Positions 1 to 9,818 are shown, numbered from the stretch's first letter. The stretch: DNA of 64,000 bases from Coriobacteriaceae bacterium (GCA_025757745.1 CP107217.1:1426001-1490000), one strand, 5' to 3'. Numbers and translations are program-made. The notes: generated by a model from the sequence alone, not told the origin.

Positions 1-400
1 CCGTGGCGCGGCCCGACTCTGCGTTCTGGACGGCGCGCGTCAGGTGGCGCGACAGGCCGTTGCCGTAGAAGATGTTGTCGCCGAGCACCAGGGCGCACGG
101 CTCGCCGGCGATGAAGTCCTCGCCGATGGTGAAGGCCTGGGCCAGGCCGTCGGGGCTCGGCTGCTCGGCGTAGGAGAGGTTCACGCCGTAGCGCGAGCCG
201 TCCCCGAGCAGGCGCTCGAAGTTGGGGAGGTCGGTCGGCGTGGAGATGACCAGGATGTCCCGGATGCCCGCCAGCATGAGGGTGGACAGCGGGTAGTAGA
301 TCATGGGCTTGTCGTAGACCGGCAGCAGCTGCTTGGAGGTCACGAGCGTGAGCGGATACAGGCGGGTGCCGGACCCGCCGGCGAGGATAATGCCTTTCAT
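1..400 (-). CDS. rfbA: Glucose-1-phosphate thymidylyltransferase, N-terminal part (cut by window edge)
   Basis: First enzyme of dTDP-L-rhamnose synthesis; joins glucose-1-phosphate and dTTP to give dTDP-glucose in the cytoplasm. The visible 133 residues carry the nucleotidyltransferase signature GGSGTRLYPLT (residues 8-18), the KQLLPVYDKP segment (23-32), the AEQPSPDGLAQA substrate loop (78-89) and the LGDN metal-binding motif (106-109). A GGAGG ribosome site lies eight bases before the ATG at 400. The rest of the gene lies beyond base 1. It is GC-rich, unlike the AT-rich glycosyltransferases next to it, and probably supplies sugar nucleotide for the polysaccharide locus. Confidence 0.93.
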   Translation of the reverse strand, partial: MKGIILAGGSGTRLYPLTLVTSKQLLPVYDKPMIYYPLSTLMLAGIRDILVISTPTDLPNFERLLGDGSRYGVNLSYAEQPSPDGLAQAFTIGEDFIAGEPCALVLGDNIFYGNGLSRHLTRAVQNAESGRAT

Positions 401-424
401 ATAAATACCTCCGCTGGAACAATT

Positions 425-1219
425 TTATAAAGTATTACTATTTTGGCCTTTCGAGTATAAAACATTGATTAGACGCGCGATCTTATCTGGCCAAAACTTT
501 CGAAGCATCAAATAATCTTCTGTAGTGCGCGTATTATCTTTAATAAGTGCAGACGTTTCAGATCCAGAATGTATTCTATGCCTTGTGAGCTTTTCTGAAC
601 AATAGCAGAAGTCTCCATCCAGTTGAGATATTTGTTCCCATGCTTCCCAATCCAAATTCGATTTAAAGCCTTCCTTAAAAATCGGAGTTTTTAAATTGGG
701 CAGGACTAAGGTCACCGATGGACAACAGATTGATGACCCAAAAGAAAGAGAAAGGCGTTTTACGAACTTTTTTGAAGATAATTGTTTACTTTTCAGGGGA
801 AACAATAAAATCCTTTTTATGTTTAGGAGCAAACTCGAAGAACAGACCGAGCCATCGCGAAGCTCCTCATAATCCGTAAAAAAAATCAAAGGTTTGCGGC
901 TCTGGTTCACTCGCTCGAGCATACTTTCGACATATGAGCAAGAGTAAACATCGTCTTGATGCGCAATAGTAATTAGCTCAGTTGGACAATGATTGACAGC
1001 GCAATTCCAGTCATGAGCTATACCCGCAGCACCTTCATTGATAAATAAAGGCAAACCGTAACGATCGGCAACCGAAGCGATTAGATCGTTAGGAGTGCTT
1101 GTCGAGATAATGACATTAGATTGTATGGATTGATTTAAAAGTGATTCAACGCAGTCAATCAAATAAGGCGATTTTCCATACGCGCAAACAACAAAGGTAT
1201 GATTGTATTTGCTATACAA
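425..1219 (-). CDS. Family 2 glycosyltransferase
   Basis: Predicted cytoplasmic GT-A fold transferase that adds one sugar to a lipid-linked repeat unit. Near the N-terminus it has the FVVCAYGKSPYL strand and loop that binds the nucleotide, and later an HQDD acidic motif in place of the usual DxD. I place the start at the TTG at 1219, because AGGGAG lies five bases upstream; an in-frame TTG at 1243 is possible but has no clear ribosome site. The gene is AT-rich and ends 24 bases before rfbA on the same strand. Acceptor and donor cannot be told from sequence. Confidence 0.75.
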   Translation of the reverse strand: MYSKYNHTFVVCAYGKSPYLIDCVESLLNQSIQSNVIISTSTPNDLIASVADRYGLPLFINEGAAGIAHDWNCAVNHCPTELITIAHQDDVYSCSYVESMLERVNQSRKPLIFFTDYEELRDGSVCSSSLLLNIKRILLFPLKSKQLSSKKFVKRLSLSFGSSICCPSVTLVLPNLKTPIFKEGFKSNLDWEAWEQISQLDGDFCYCSEKLTRHRIHSGSETSALIKDNTRTTEDYLMLRKFWPDKIARLINVLYSKGQNSNTL

Positions 1220-1292
1220 TTCCGCTCCCTGAAAGTCTAACAACTGTAAAATATTCTAGAACAACTATACAAGTGTTATTGGAGATAACTAG

Positions 1293-2279
1293 ATGAATCT
1301 CGTTTATACGATTGATAACAATTTTGTTCCTCAATTGGCCGCGAATATTCAATCGGTAAAACAAAACAACCCTAATATCCAATTGAATTTCTATATATTA
1401 TCGATGGGTTTAAGTAAAGCAAATGTTGACTATTTAACAGATTTTTTCTCAGATAAGCTATGCGATGTAATCATCATTGACATCAGCGATTTTAAAGACA
1501 GGATTGCATTTGAATTCGACACAACGGGATGGAATGAGATTGTCCTTGCACGACTCCTGCTAGACAATTATCTTCCAAATGAAATTGAAAGGGTCATATA
1601 CTTAGATGCTGACACAATTTGCAGGTCATCTTTAAGGGAGTTCTGGCAAGCTGACCTAGATGGAAAGACTATCGCCATGGCGCCGGAGCCCACAGCAGAC
1701 AGAAATAGAAGAACAAGCCTCGGCATTGCCTCCTATCCATACTGCAATGCCGGTGTCGTTCTCTTTAATTTGAAAAAATGGAGGGATAACGACATTGAGA
1801 AAGGAATACTGAATTTCTGCAAACAGAATAAAGATAAGTTGTTCGCAAACGATCAGGATGCCTTAAACGTCTATCTCAAGGACGACATCAAAGTGATGTC
1901 AATTTCTTACAATTATTCAAATATTTTCGATTACTATCCTTTTGAATATTTAAATAAACTTATGCCAAACTTCTGCAACAAAATAGAATTCGAACATGCC
2001 AGAGCGAATCCGGCTATTGTTCATTTTCTCGGAGAAGATCGTCCTTGGCGAGCTGGAAACACCCATCGATTCTCTTCAGACTATTTCTATTATCTTAGAC
2101 AAACCCCTTGGTCTAAAGCTCCAATCGAATATGGCTGGGAGCATTACTACAAGGCATGGCGTTTGTTCAATACAATTACTTCGCCCTTTCCTTCCGCGAG
2201 ATACAAAGCCATCACCTCGTTTATTCCTTTTTTCATGAAAGTTCGAGCAAAGAAAAGGAGGCAAGATGAATCCCGATAA
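1293..2279 (+). CDS. Family 8 glycosyltransferase (LPS glucosyl/galactosyl-transferase type)
   Basis: A 328-residue retaining glycosyltransferase of the GT8 family. The key metal-binding motif is DAD at residues 105-107 within IYLDADT. A later NDQDALN segment and HFLGEDRPW near residue 255 fit the second metal and diphosphate-binding motifs of GT8 enzymes. A GGAG lies shortly before the ATG. The gene overlaps the next glycosyltransferase by 14 bases, so the two are probably translationally coupled in the same polysaccharide operon. The very low GC content suggests acquisition. The sugar transferred is unknown. Confidence 0.82.
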   Translation: MNLVYTIDNNFVPQLAANIQSVKQNNPNIQLNFYILSMGLSKANVDYLTDFFSDKLCDVIIIDISDFKDRIAFEFDTTGWNEIVLARLLLDNYLPNEIERVIYLDADTICRSSLREFWQADLDGKTIAMAPEPTADRNRRTSLGIASYPYCNAGVVLFNLKKWRDNDIEKGILNFCKQNKDKLFANDQDALNVYLKDDIKVMSISYNYSNIFDYYPFEYLNKLMPNFCNKIEFEHARANPAIVHFLGEDRPWRAGNTHRFSSDYFYYLRQTPWSKAPIEYGWEHYYKAWRLFNTITSPFPSARYKAITSFIPFFMKVRAKKRRQDESR

Positions 2280-3192
2280 GAACAAGGCTTGCGTCATTTT
2301 GCCAACTTATAACGGAGCTAAGTTTATCAATGAGACTCTAGCCTCGATTAGCAATCAGTCCTACAACAATATAGATGTATTTATCAGAGATGACGGATCC
2401 ACGGATAGCACCGTTGAATTGATTAAGTCTTTTATTAAAGACAAAAATAACTTCACATTACTAGAAAGCAACAATCAAAATCTCGGAGTTCCCGGCAGCT
2501 TCTATGAGATTTTGCGGAGGATTCCGTCTACTTATGGCTATTATTTCTATGCTGATCAGGACGATTACTGGGAGAAACAAAAAATAGAGTATGCAATCAA
2601 GTTATTAAATGAACAGCACAATAATATTCCTAAGGTGTACTTCTCTTCTTTTGAGTATTGCGACTCCAATTTAAATCACATCCGCTATTCTTCCGACCAA
2701 ACTAAGAACTGCGATTTTTATCACAGTTTGTTTTACACACTTGGACTTGGTTTCACTATTGCATTTAACCGTGAAGCATTTATCCAGTTTATTAAAAATG
2801 TTAATCCAGGCGACGAAATGCACGACAGATGGATAATTCGCTGTGCCTGCGCACTAGGCCAACTGGTTTACGATAAAAGACCTACAGCAAAGCATATCAG
2901 GCATGACGCAGCGGTAACCGCTTCTGATAACCACATGATTGATTTATTCAAATATTTTATTAAAGAAGAGCTGTTTGGCACAAAGGCACAAAGTGAGGCA
3001 GAAAAACTTTCACATTTTAAGTATTGTTTTATCGATAAATTAACTAGCGATGAACTGGAAGCGCTAAACCTGTTCACTGAAGCAAAAGGCATACCCAGCC
3101 AGCTCAAAAAAGCGTTGTTTCCACATCGACTAAGACCAACATATATAAGTGAAATTTGCCTCAGGTTCCTATTTTTGATTGGAAAAATTTAA
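2266..3192 (+). CDS. Family 2 glycosyltransferase, rhamnosyltransferase-like
   Basis: A 308-residue GT2 enzyme. It shows the ILPTYNGAKF nucleotide-binding strand near residue 12, the DDGSTD motif around residue 45 and DQDDYW as the metal-binding DxD, an arrangement common in bacterial rhamnosyltransferases of cell-wall polysaccharides. The ATG is preceded by AGGAGG inside the end of the upstream GT8 gene. The 3' end overlaps the next GT2 gene by 14 bases, so three glycosyltransferases (1293-4165) form one tight operon. Rhamnose as donor is only a guess, though rfbA lies close by. Confidence 0.8.
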   Translation: MNPDKNKACVILPTYNGAKFINETLASISNQSYNNIDVFIRDDGSTDSTVELIKSFIKDKNNFTLLESNNQNLGVPGSFYEILRRIPSTYGYYFYADQDDYWEKQKIEYAIKLLNEQHNNIPKVYFSSFEYCDSNLNHIRYSSDQTKNCDFYHSLFYTLGLGFTIAFNREAFIQFIKNVNPGDEMHDRWIIRCACALGQLVYDKRPTAKHIRHDAAVTASDNHMIDLFKYFIKEELFGTKAQSEAEKLSHFKYCFIDKLTSDELEALNLFTEAKGIPSQLKKALFPHRLRPTYISEICLRFLFLIGKI

Positions 3193-4165
3193 GTTGCAAA
3201 TACAAAATCCTCCCCAAGTTCAGATCGTAATGGCCGTTTATAACGGATCTCTCTATTTGAAAGAACAAATAGAATCGATTATCAACCAGGATTATAAAAA
3301 CTGGCAACTACTCATTTCAGATGATAATTCAAATGATGACAGCGTAGAAATCATTAATCGCTACGCTGCAAAAGATAATAGAATCAAGGTTGTATTAAAA
3401 GATTCAGCCTTCGGTAATGCAGGCACACATTTCTTATCGCTATTAAAGATAACTACCAGCAAATACGTCATGTGTTCCGATCAAGATGACGTCTGGGATT
3501 CAAATAAAATAACCACATGCCTCAGCGCTATGATACAGGAAGAGGCGATGTCCCCTGATACCCCGATCCTCATTCATACTGATTTAAGAGTAGTTGACAG
3601 TAAATTAAATCGCATTGCCGATTCTTTCTATAAGTATTCAGGTATTAATCCAAACACCTCAACCTTCGAATTTCATATTGCAACGGCAAATGTTACTGGA
3701 TGCACTATGCTAATTAATGACAGTCTAAGAGACCTGATCAAATTAACGAATGATGATCGCTACATTTGCATGCATGATTGGTGGTGTTCGTTAATCGCAT
3801 CGGCATTTGGACGTATCGGCTTCATAGACAATCAAACAATTTGTTATCGTCAACACGAAAACAATACTCTTGGTGCACAAGAAAAATCTTTATGGAATTC
3901 TATACATCAGATTAAAAAGCTTAAAGCCGATACGATTAAAACTATTGAGCAGGCTGAGTCTTTCAAAGAAGTTTATGGCTCCATGTTAAGTAAAAAACAA
4001 ATAACTCATCTCGATAGCTACATTCAATTAAAAAGCTGCAACACCATTCAAGTACCAATTAATTTAAATAAGGCAAGGGTATGGAGACACAACCTGCGTG
4101 GTAATCTTGGGCTCTTAGTGACCTTTATCTTAATATCAGTAACTGGTTCTGAAATAGATTCATAA
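3179..4165 (+). CDS. Family 2 glycosyltransferase
   Basis: A 328-residue GT2 protein related to its upstream neighbour: MAVYNGSLYL near residue 20, DDNSND in the place of DDGSTD, and DQDDVWD as the metal site. The TTG at 3179 is the first start that keeps the whole N-terminal strand; another TTG follows a few codons later, so the start is uncertain. The C-terminal half has no recognisable domain. It is the last gene of the plus-strand glycosyltransferase run and converges on the DUF4422 gene. AT-rich. Confidence 0.78.
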   Translation: MEKFKLQIQNPPQVQIVMAVYNGSLYLKEQIESIINQDYKNWQLLISDDNSNDDSVEIINRYAAKDNRIKVVLKDSAFGNAGTHFLSLLKITTSKYVMCSDQDDVWDSNKITTCLSAMIQEEAMSPDTPILIHTDLRVVDSKLNRIADSFYKYSGINPNTSTFEFHIATANVTGCTMLINDSLRDLIKLTNDDRYICMHDWWCSLIASAFGRIGFIDNQTICYRQHENNTLGAQEKSLWNSIHQIKKLKADTIKTIEQAESFKEVYGSMLSKKQITHLDSYIQLKSCNTIQVPINLNKARVWRHNLRGNLGLLVTFILISVTGSEIDS

Positions 4166-4184
4166 CGATTCAAAAATTGAGCAA

Positions 4185-4985
4185 TTATTTAGTTTTTAAC
4201 CAATCAGGAGTATAGGGCATATTATATTTCCCCTGCTTAATATGCCTCAATACTTTTAATGCGCTAGGCTCCTCCGTATTGATCATGGGAAACGTTTTGA
4301 CGGTATTCTGATTTTTAATTAGCCAGACATTCAATAAAATCTCTGAGACATACCCAAAAATACGTTTTTGTGACTTTGAATAATCACTAAGATCAACAAT
4401 ATCCTCGAATTCAAAGAGAATCTTAAATAGCCATTCGCAGTACGAGTCAAATAGTTGCTTAGAACAAATCAACATATTGCAATAATAAGCTGATCCTGAA
4501 TTTAGAACAGCATCATATGTTTCAACATACTCCTTCGATATATTAGATATCGTGTCTCGCAAAACACCTAAATCAGTCTCATGACCGACACTAAGTGCAT
4601 AATTTGAAAATACAGTTCTATTTTTCCAAATATACTGCTCAGGCAAAACGAAATCGCAACAACTTAGCGCAGAGAGAACATCATCTTCCTTTAAAAAATA
4701 CTTATAGCTATTCGAAAATCGATTAGTCGATAAGTACCTACGGTAATGTTCAATGCCGATAAAACCATCAGAAACTATATTCTTCCATAACCAATATACG
4801 GCAGTTAATTCACAGAATGTACTGTTTTTTGCAGAGATGTTGTCACCGCTGTTATCCCTAATTATTGGAGCATCGTTCCAAAAAAGCTCATTTCCAAAAC
4901 CAACCTGAATAGGGCAATAGAGCGGATTGCAGGGAAACTCTGCCTGTTTATGCGTTACGACATAGATTTTATTGTTCACGAACAT
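4185..4985 (-). CDS. DUF4422 protein, probable polysaccharide glycosyltransferase
   Basis: A 266-residue protein that starts with the KIYVVTHKQ strand and contains NSTFCELTAVYWLWKN and the GIEHYRRYL segment, all hallmarks of the DUF4422 family found in capsule and exopolysaccharide clusters and thought to be glycosyltransferases. It overlaps the flippase gene upstream by 17 bases on the same strand, so the two are probably cotranscribed. The reaction is not established for this family member. Confidence 0.72.
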   Translation of the reverse strand: MFVNNKIYVVTHKQAEFPCNPLYCPIQVGFGNELFWNDAPIIRDNSGDNISAKNSTFCELTAVYWLWKNIVSDGFIGIEHYRRYLSTNRFSNSYKYFLKEDDVLSALSCCDFVLPEQYIWKNRTVFSNYALSVGHETDLGVLRDTISNISKEYVETYDAVLNSGSAYYCNMLICSKQLFDSYCEWLFKILFEFEDIVDLSDYSKSQKRIFGYVSEILLNVWLIKNQNTVKTFPMINTEEPSALKVLRHIKQGKYNMPYTPDWLKTK

Positions 4986-6420
4986 CCCCTATAACAAGAA
5001 AACGGACTGTTTTATAGTACAGAACACTAAAGGATAAATAAATGAAAGCGCCGAAGAGTATCAGACTGAATAAATAGACCCACGAATAACCCAAATACGT
5101 AATGAATACAGGAGAAATAATTGCAACCAAAAAGAGCATTAATAAACCGATAATCACATAGGGAAGCGCACATACAACCATACGGCATAAATTAAGCTGC
5201 TTTTTTACGTAACAACCCTGAACAAACAAGACGGTTAGTTCCGTGAGAACAGTGGCGATTCCAGCACCAATGGAGCCATAAGGTTTTAATAACAAACAAC
5301 ACAGTAATATATTTGCAATTGCTCCGAAAACAACAGACTTAGTATATTGTTTATCCATGTTCTTAGGCAACATATATTGAACACCCAGGACATTGCTTGC
5401 AGCAATGATTGGAATCATAATTGCTACGATAGGAAGAACAATGAAACACTTTCCAAAGCCTGGCCCAAAATAGATATCAGCAATCGGCTTGGCAACCGCA
5501 ACAATCCCAAAAGCAAGTCCAAGAGAAATAAACTGCATTATTTCAAAGGAGCTCTGGAGAAGAGATTCAGACTCTTTCCCATTACTTGAGCAACTCATAG
5601 ATTCAGTCATATGAGGAAGCATCACGGTACCCAAAGCAGTAACAACTGCCAAGGGCATTCTTGCCACTTTGTCGCTGTATTCAAACAGTCCAGCCTCATT
5701 CATACCAGAAACCAAACCTAAAAGAATCTTATCAAAAGACGAATAGAGCGATATAGCGATTACAGGTGCAAACAACCTGAGATTCGGAACAAAATGTCGC
5801 TTAATCTCTGCCCAGGGACAGCTAATGAAATCGACATATCGATTTAAAAATGGGAACAGCATGAGGGCATTCAAGAAAAAGGGGAGCGAAATCCCCAAAA
5901 CGTATGCCCACAAATCGTCAGAAGTTCTACAAAATACAAAAATGATACAGGTACCGACTAATTTCGTGATAACACTTCTGACGGTTGGAACAGCGAACTC
6001 CTCAACCCCGAAATACAGCCAAGAAATATCAAGGGAGCTTGACGCCACCCAAAATAGCCATAAAAATGAGCTGACAATATAGTCTCTATTGCTGAAAGCA
6101 ATTATATAAACTATATATACGCATACAATCGGAAGAGAGACTAAGACTTGCGCGGCCCAAGCGGAGCAAAATACTTTGGATCTCCGCTCTCTGTTATTAC
6201 CACATTTAGCAATCTCTCGAACTCCATATTGAGCCATTCCAAGCGTGGCAAACAATACAAAGTAGTTTGCTATCGAGTATGTATATGAATAAACTCCAAC
6301 ACCGTCCGTTCCAAGCACACGCGACACATAAGGAATGGTAAGTAAGGGAATTAGTAAAGATAAAACCTGATACGTGGTATTCCACACCATATTTTTTACT
6401 AATTTACTGCGAGATGACAC
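4969..6420 (-). CDS. Wzx-type oligosaccharide flippase
   Basis: A polytopic inner-membrane protein of about 483 residues with some twelve to fourteen hydrophobic segments, of the MATE/MOP superfamily (RfbX/Wzx). The N-terminal KNMVWNTTYQVLSLLIPLLT and the following PYVSRVLGTDGVGVYSY are typical of polysaccharide-unit flippases. It should move undecaprenyl-linked repeat units across the membrane. I choose the GTG at 6420 because GGAG lies seven bases upstream; an ATG further out at 6456 lacks a ribosome site and would overlap the hydrolase gene. Low GC, like the glycosyltransferases around it. Confidence 0.86.
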   Translation of the reverse strand: MSSRSKLVKNMVWNTTYQVLSLLIPLLTIPYVSRVLGTDGVGVYSYTYSIANYFVLFATLGMAQYGVREIAKCGNNRERRSKVFCSAWAAQVLVSLPIVCVYIVYIIAFSNRDYIVSSFLWLFWVASSSLDISWLYFGVEEFAVPTVRSVITKLVGTCIIFVFCRTSDDLWAYVLGISLPFFLNALMLFPFLNRYVDFISCPWAEIKRHFVPNLRLFAPVIAISLYSSFDKILLGLVSGMNEAGLFEYSDKVARMPLAVVTALGTVMLPHMTESMSCSSNGKESESLLQSSFEIMQFISLGLAFGIVAVAKPIADIYFGPGFGKCFIVLPIVAIMIPIIAASNVLGVQYMLPKNMDKQYTKSVVFGAIANILLCCLLLKPYGSIGAGIATVLTELTVLFVQGCYVKKQLNLCRMVVCALPYVIIGLLMLFLVAIISPVFITYLGYSWVYLFSLILFGAFIYLSFSVLYYKTVRFLVIGDVREQ

Positions 6421-6440
6421 TCCGAAACTCCAATTAATAC

Positions 6441-9400
6441 CTAGCCAATATAACAAGACAGCTCTCTCGCAATTAAAGTTATATGCTCACCATAACCTTT
6501 ACCAGGAACAGCCCATTTCCCATTCAGCTGTGTTAAATATTGAGCTGAACCCCTTTTAACCATAGAAAATCTTGGATCGACGCAATCCCCAAGAAGTGGA
6601 TCCGTTGATGCATACGCTTTTAGATGCTGGGTCTGGGCTCGTAAACCAATACCCACCGAATCAAAAGAAGCACCAGCTACACCGCTTCCAGTTGATCCCA
6701 AGCCTCCAAAATTACACTGCCCCGCGGAAACACTGCCTCCAAATCGAAGCCACCCAGTCTCAATCATAACTTGCGCAAAAAGCACTTCAGGACGAACTCC
6801 CTCAAAAGATGCTTCGGCTATCAAGGTTTTACAAAATTCATTAATGGTGCCGGCGCCCTTATCTTTATAAATATCAGAAGGGTAAACACCCATGCCAACC
6901 TTAGACAGATAATAACTTGCCATTTGATCATATTTTACAAAAGAGACTCCCATAATCAGCTCGTCATTTGAAAAGGGAGCGCCGGAACGGCCTTCATGAA
7001 ATCCGAAAGTAAGGTAATGCAAATAATACAAATCGAGTCGATTTCCATAAGCAATTTGTAAATCAATATATCGATTTTTATAGCTCTGGACGTCGAACGC
7101 CTCGTTGCCGCGGCGGCCCTCGGCCATGCCGCAGCTGACGAAGTGGCCGATGACGCCCGTGTCATCGAGGAGGACGAGCGACCCGACCGACCTCGAATAG
7201 AAGGACCTGACGTCAGCGTTGTGCTCGAGATAGTAATCCGGGTCGTAGACGGCAGAGTAGTCCGTGCCGCCGAGGGACGTCCGCATGCCCTTGATCGACG
7301 CGCAGCCGGAGGGGTGGCGGCCCTCCCCCTTGCCGAAGGTCGCGTAGTGCTCGTAGAACCTGACGATGTCGGTGCCGAAGGCGGCCCTCAGGTCGGGGTA
7401 CTCGTTGTAGTAGCTCTGGACGTCGAACGCCTCGTTGCCGCGGCGGCCCTCGGCCATGCCGCAGCTGACGAAGTGGCCGATGACGCCCGTGTCATCGAGG
7501 AGGACGAGCGACCCGACCGACCTCGAATAGAAGGACCTGACGTCAGCGTTGTGCTCGAGATAGTAATCCGGGTCGTAGACGGCAGAGTAGTCCGTGCCGC
7601 CGAGGGACGTCCGCATGCCCTTGATCGACGCGCAGCCGGAGGGGTGGCGGCCCTCCCCCTTGCCGAAGGTCGCGTAGTGCTCGTAGAACCTGACGATGTC
7701 GGTGCCGAAGGCGGCCCTCAGGTCGGGGTACTCGTTGTAGTAGCTCTGGACGTCGAACGCCTCGTTGCCGCGGCGGCCCTCGGCCATGCCGCAGCTGACG
7801 AAGTGGCCGATGACGCCCGTGTCATCGAGGAGGACGAGCGACCCGACCGACCTCGAATAGAAGGACCTGACGTCAGCGTTGTGCTCGAGATAGTAATCCG
7901 GGTCGTAGACGGCAGAGTAGTCCGTGCCGCCGAGGGACGTCCGCATGCCCTTGATCGACGCGCAGCCGGAGGGGTGGCGGCCCTCCCCCTTGCCGAAGGT
8001 CGCGTAGTGCTCGTAGAACCTGACGATGTCGGTGCCGAAGGCGGCCCTCAGGTCGGGGTACTCGTTGTAGTAGCTCTGGACGTCGAACGCCTCGTTGCCG
8101 CGGCGGCCCTCGGCCATGCCGCAGCTGACGAAGTGTTGGAGGGCCTTGTCCTTATCGTTGTTGGCCCATTTAGCAACATCAGGATTATTCTTCAAGTAAT
8201 AGTCCGCATCAAATACAGCGGAGTAATCCATCCAACTAGAGCGCGGGAATTGAGCGATGATCGCGTCGGCATCCGCTTCACCCAGACGCTTGCAGCCGGC
8301 ATCGCTAAAGTAATTCCAAACATCACCCGAATTAGAAATAAAGCCATGCTCAATCAAAATACCGGGGATTCCCTGCTCGCGAGCACAACGAATAACTGCG
8401 AACTCATCACCGAGCTTCATTTGAAACACTCCGCGATAGCTAAGGCCAAGAGCATGTAAGTTATTCATTACTTTCTGAGCAAGTTCAACGGATGCCTGGG
8501 TATAACCAGAACCGTTTGCCGTGGGGGCATACACCTCAGCTCCGTGCGCACCGGATCCACCTGAGTTGATATGAAAACTAACAAATGCCTGAGCGCCCTG
8601 GCTCACACAGCGCTGAACACGGTACAGGAAGTCGTTGCCACTATATGAGCCATATTGATCGCGTGACATAACCACTTTAAAGCCGTACCGCTCAAGCTTA
8701 GCCTTACAAGCGACCGCGATCTTCCAAGTTAAGTCGGCCTCACTCTTACCATTGCCCTGCGCACCAGGATCCATACCGCCGTGCCCGGGATCAAGAGCAA
8801 TCACATAAGCACCGTTGACGCCGGTACTTGCAAGAGATAACGATTGCTCCCCATTTGCAGCAACAAGTGCATCACTAATTGAGGCAGCCTGAATCGCGTT
8901 ACCAGAATCGTCTGAATAATATACGAACGCATCGGAACCGCCTTCAACAAGGCCGTCATCCACAACAGCATTAGCATCGACGTCGAAAGCATATCCGCAC
9001 TGCATCAAATCGATATCGTGCTCTGTGGCATCGCCTTGCAGATGATAGGAAATCGAAATCAAATCATATCCGCACTCGGCATAATCCTTACCGAACTTGA
9101 AAGCGGCTGTATTGGCATTAACTGCTGAAGATTTAACGAGGAAGGTGTGGCCAGTCGTCGACTCAAGTTTGAGCGTTGCGTCAACAATGACATCAGAATC
9201 ATTTGGAGTAGCAAAAGCAATCACCTGATCAACGCCGACCGGCAGTTGAGGGTAAGCGATATAGAGATACTGATACGAGTCTGTCGAAACGTGGCCGCCC
9301 CTATCCGATGCAACGGAAGAACCAATTTCTTCTTCTGCAAGATTGTCAAACTCGTCCCAGCTCCCAACTGAGACAGAGGAGTCGGAGGCGCCAGCTGAGC

Positions 9401-9557
9401 CCGCATTGTTCGCGGAATCCGCAACGTCAGCAGACGGATCCTGTTGCGCAAGCTCCTCATTGATTGCATAGGCAGTAGTAACCGGCCCAATCATTGGATC
9501 AAGTCCAATAAATAACACCGCAACGAATGCCGCGAGTAGCTGCAGATGACGTTTCAT
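6441..9557 (-). CDS. Secreted two-domain peptidoglycan hydrolase: amidase, tandem repeats, glucosaminidase
   Basis: About 1038 residues. A signal peptide (first 31 residues, ending TTAYA) is followed by a low-complexity and beta-rich region. Then comes an N-acetylmuramoyl-L-alanine amidase (Amidase_3) domain at about 255-440 with DPGHGG, the zinc ligand glutamate in KSEADL, FVSFHINSG and LIEHGFISN. The centre (about 445-890) holds 110-residue repeats with motifs DYYLEHNADV, HFVSCGMAEGRRG and SYYNEYPDLRAAFG. The C-terminal 130 residues form a glucosaminidase domain (FAQVMIETGWLRFGG, NFGGLG). It should cut both the stem-peptide linkage and the glycan strand outside the cell. The start at 9557 has GGGGG five bases upstream; an in-frame ATG at 9569 has none. 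The repeats are probably wall-binding or spacer modules. Confidence 0.88.
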   Translation of the reverse strand: MKRHLQLLAAFVAVLFIGLDPMIGPVTTAYAINEELAQQDPSADVADSANNAGSAGASDSSVSVGSWDEFDNLAEEEIGSSVASDRGGHVSTDSYQYLYIAYPQLPVGVDQVIAFATPNDSDVIVDATLKLESTTGHTFLVKSSAVNANTAAFKFGKDYAECGYDLISISYHLQGDATEHDIDLMQCGYAFDVDANAVVDDGLVEGGSDAFVYYSDDSGNAIQAASISDALVAANGEQSLSLASTGVNGAYVIALDPGHGGMDPGAQGNGKSEADLTWKIAVACKAKLERYGFKVVMSRDQYGSYSGNDFLYRVQRCVSQGAQAFVSFHINSGGSGAHGAEVYAPTANGSGYTQASVELAQKVMNNLHALGLSYRGVFQMKLGDEFAVIRCAREQGIPGILIEHGFISNSGDVWNYFSDAGCKRLGEADADAIIAQFPRSSWMDYSAVFDADYYLKNNPDVAKWANNDKDKALQHFVSCGMAEGRRGNEAFDVQSYYNEYPDLRAAFGTDIVRFYEHYATFGKGEGRHPSGCASIKGMRTSLGGTDYSAVYDPDYYLEHNADVRSFYSRSVGSLVLLDDTGVIGHFVSCGMAEGRRGNEAFDVQSYYNEYPDLRAAFGTDIVRFYEHYATFGKGEGRHPSGCASIKGMRTSLGGTDYSAVYDPDYYLEHNADVRSFYSRSVGSLVLLDDTGVIGHFVSCGMAEGRRGNEAFDVQSYYNEYPDLRAAFGTDIVRFYEHYATFGKGEGRHPSGCASIKGMRTSLGGTDYSAVYDPDYYLEHNADVRSFYSRSVGSLVLLDDTGVIGHFVSCGMAEGRRGNEAFDVQSYKNRYIDLQIAYGNRLDLYYLHYLTFGFHEGRSGAPFSNDELIMGVSFVKYDQMASYYLSKVGMGVYPSDIYKDKGAGTINEFCKTLIAEASFEGVRPEVLFAQVMIETGWLRFGGSVSAGQCNFGGLGSTGSGVAGASFDSVGIGLRAQTQHLKAYASTDPLLGDCVDPRFSMVKRGSAQYLTQLNGKWAVPGKGYGEHITLIARELSCYIG
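7081..8135 (-). repeat. Three exact 330-bp tandem repeats plus a partial fourth
   Basis: Identical 330-bp units begin at 7081, 7411 and 7741, and the fourth copy from 8071 stops matching after 8135. I see no base differences among the complete units. Each encodes 110 residues, so the reading frame of the hydrolase is kept. The repeats are clearly more GC-rich than the rest of the gene. Confidence 0.97.
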
Positions 9558-9818
9558 TCCAACCCCCATCAGAAATAAGTGATGTTTTCGAAATTATAAG
9601 GCAGGTGGAACCCAAGATAATCCGTGCATCAAGTTCCTATCCAATGATGACTGGGCAAAGCAGCGGAACACAGCAGCTCAACAACTAGCAGTCCATGACT
9701 CACTATCTAAAAAATGATTATTCGAAAGGCTACTGTAACTTATGTCCTCGCAAGTAATTAACATAGAATTTGCAAGAAAAGATGATAACGAATGACATAA
9801 CAATCGAACGGAGAGCCC

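Noticed and set aside
7081..8135. Tandem repeats as a CRISPR array
   Set aside because: Units are 330 bases, coding, with no spacers.
7143..8459. Long open frame on the plus strand opposite the hydrolase repeats
   Set aside because: It is open only because the exact repeats contain no stop in that frame; no ribosome site, and the protein is low-complexity.
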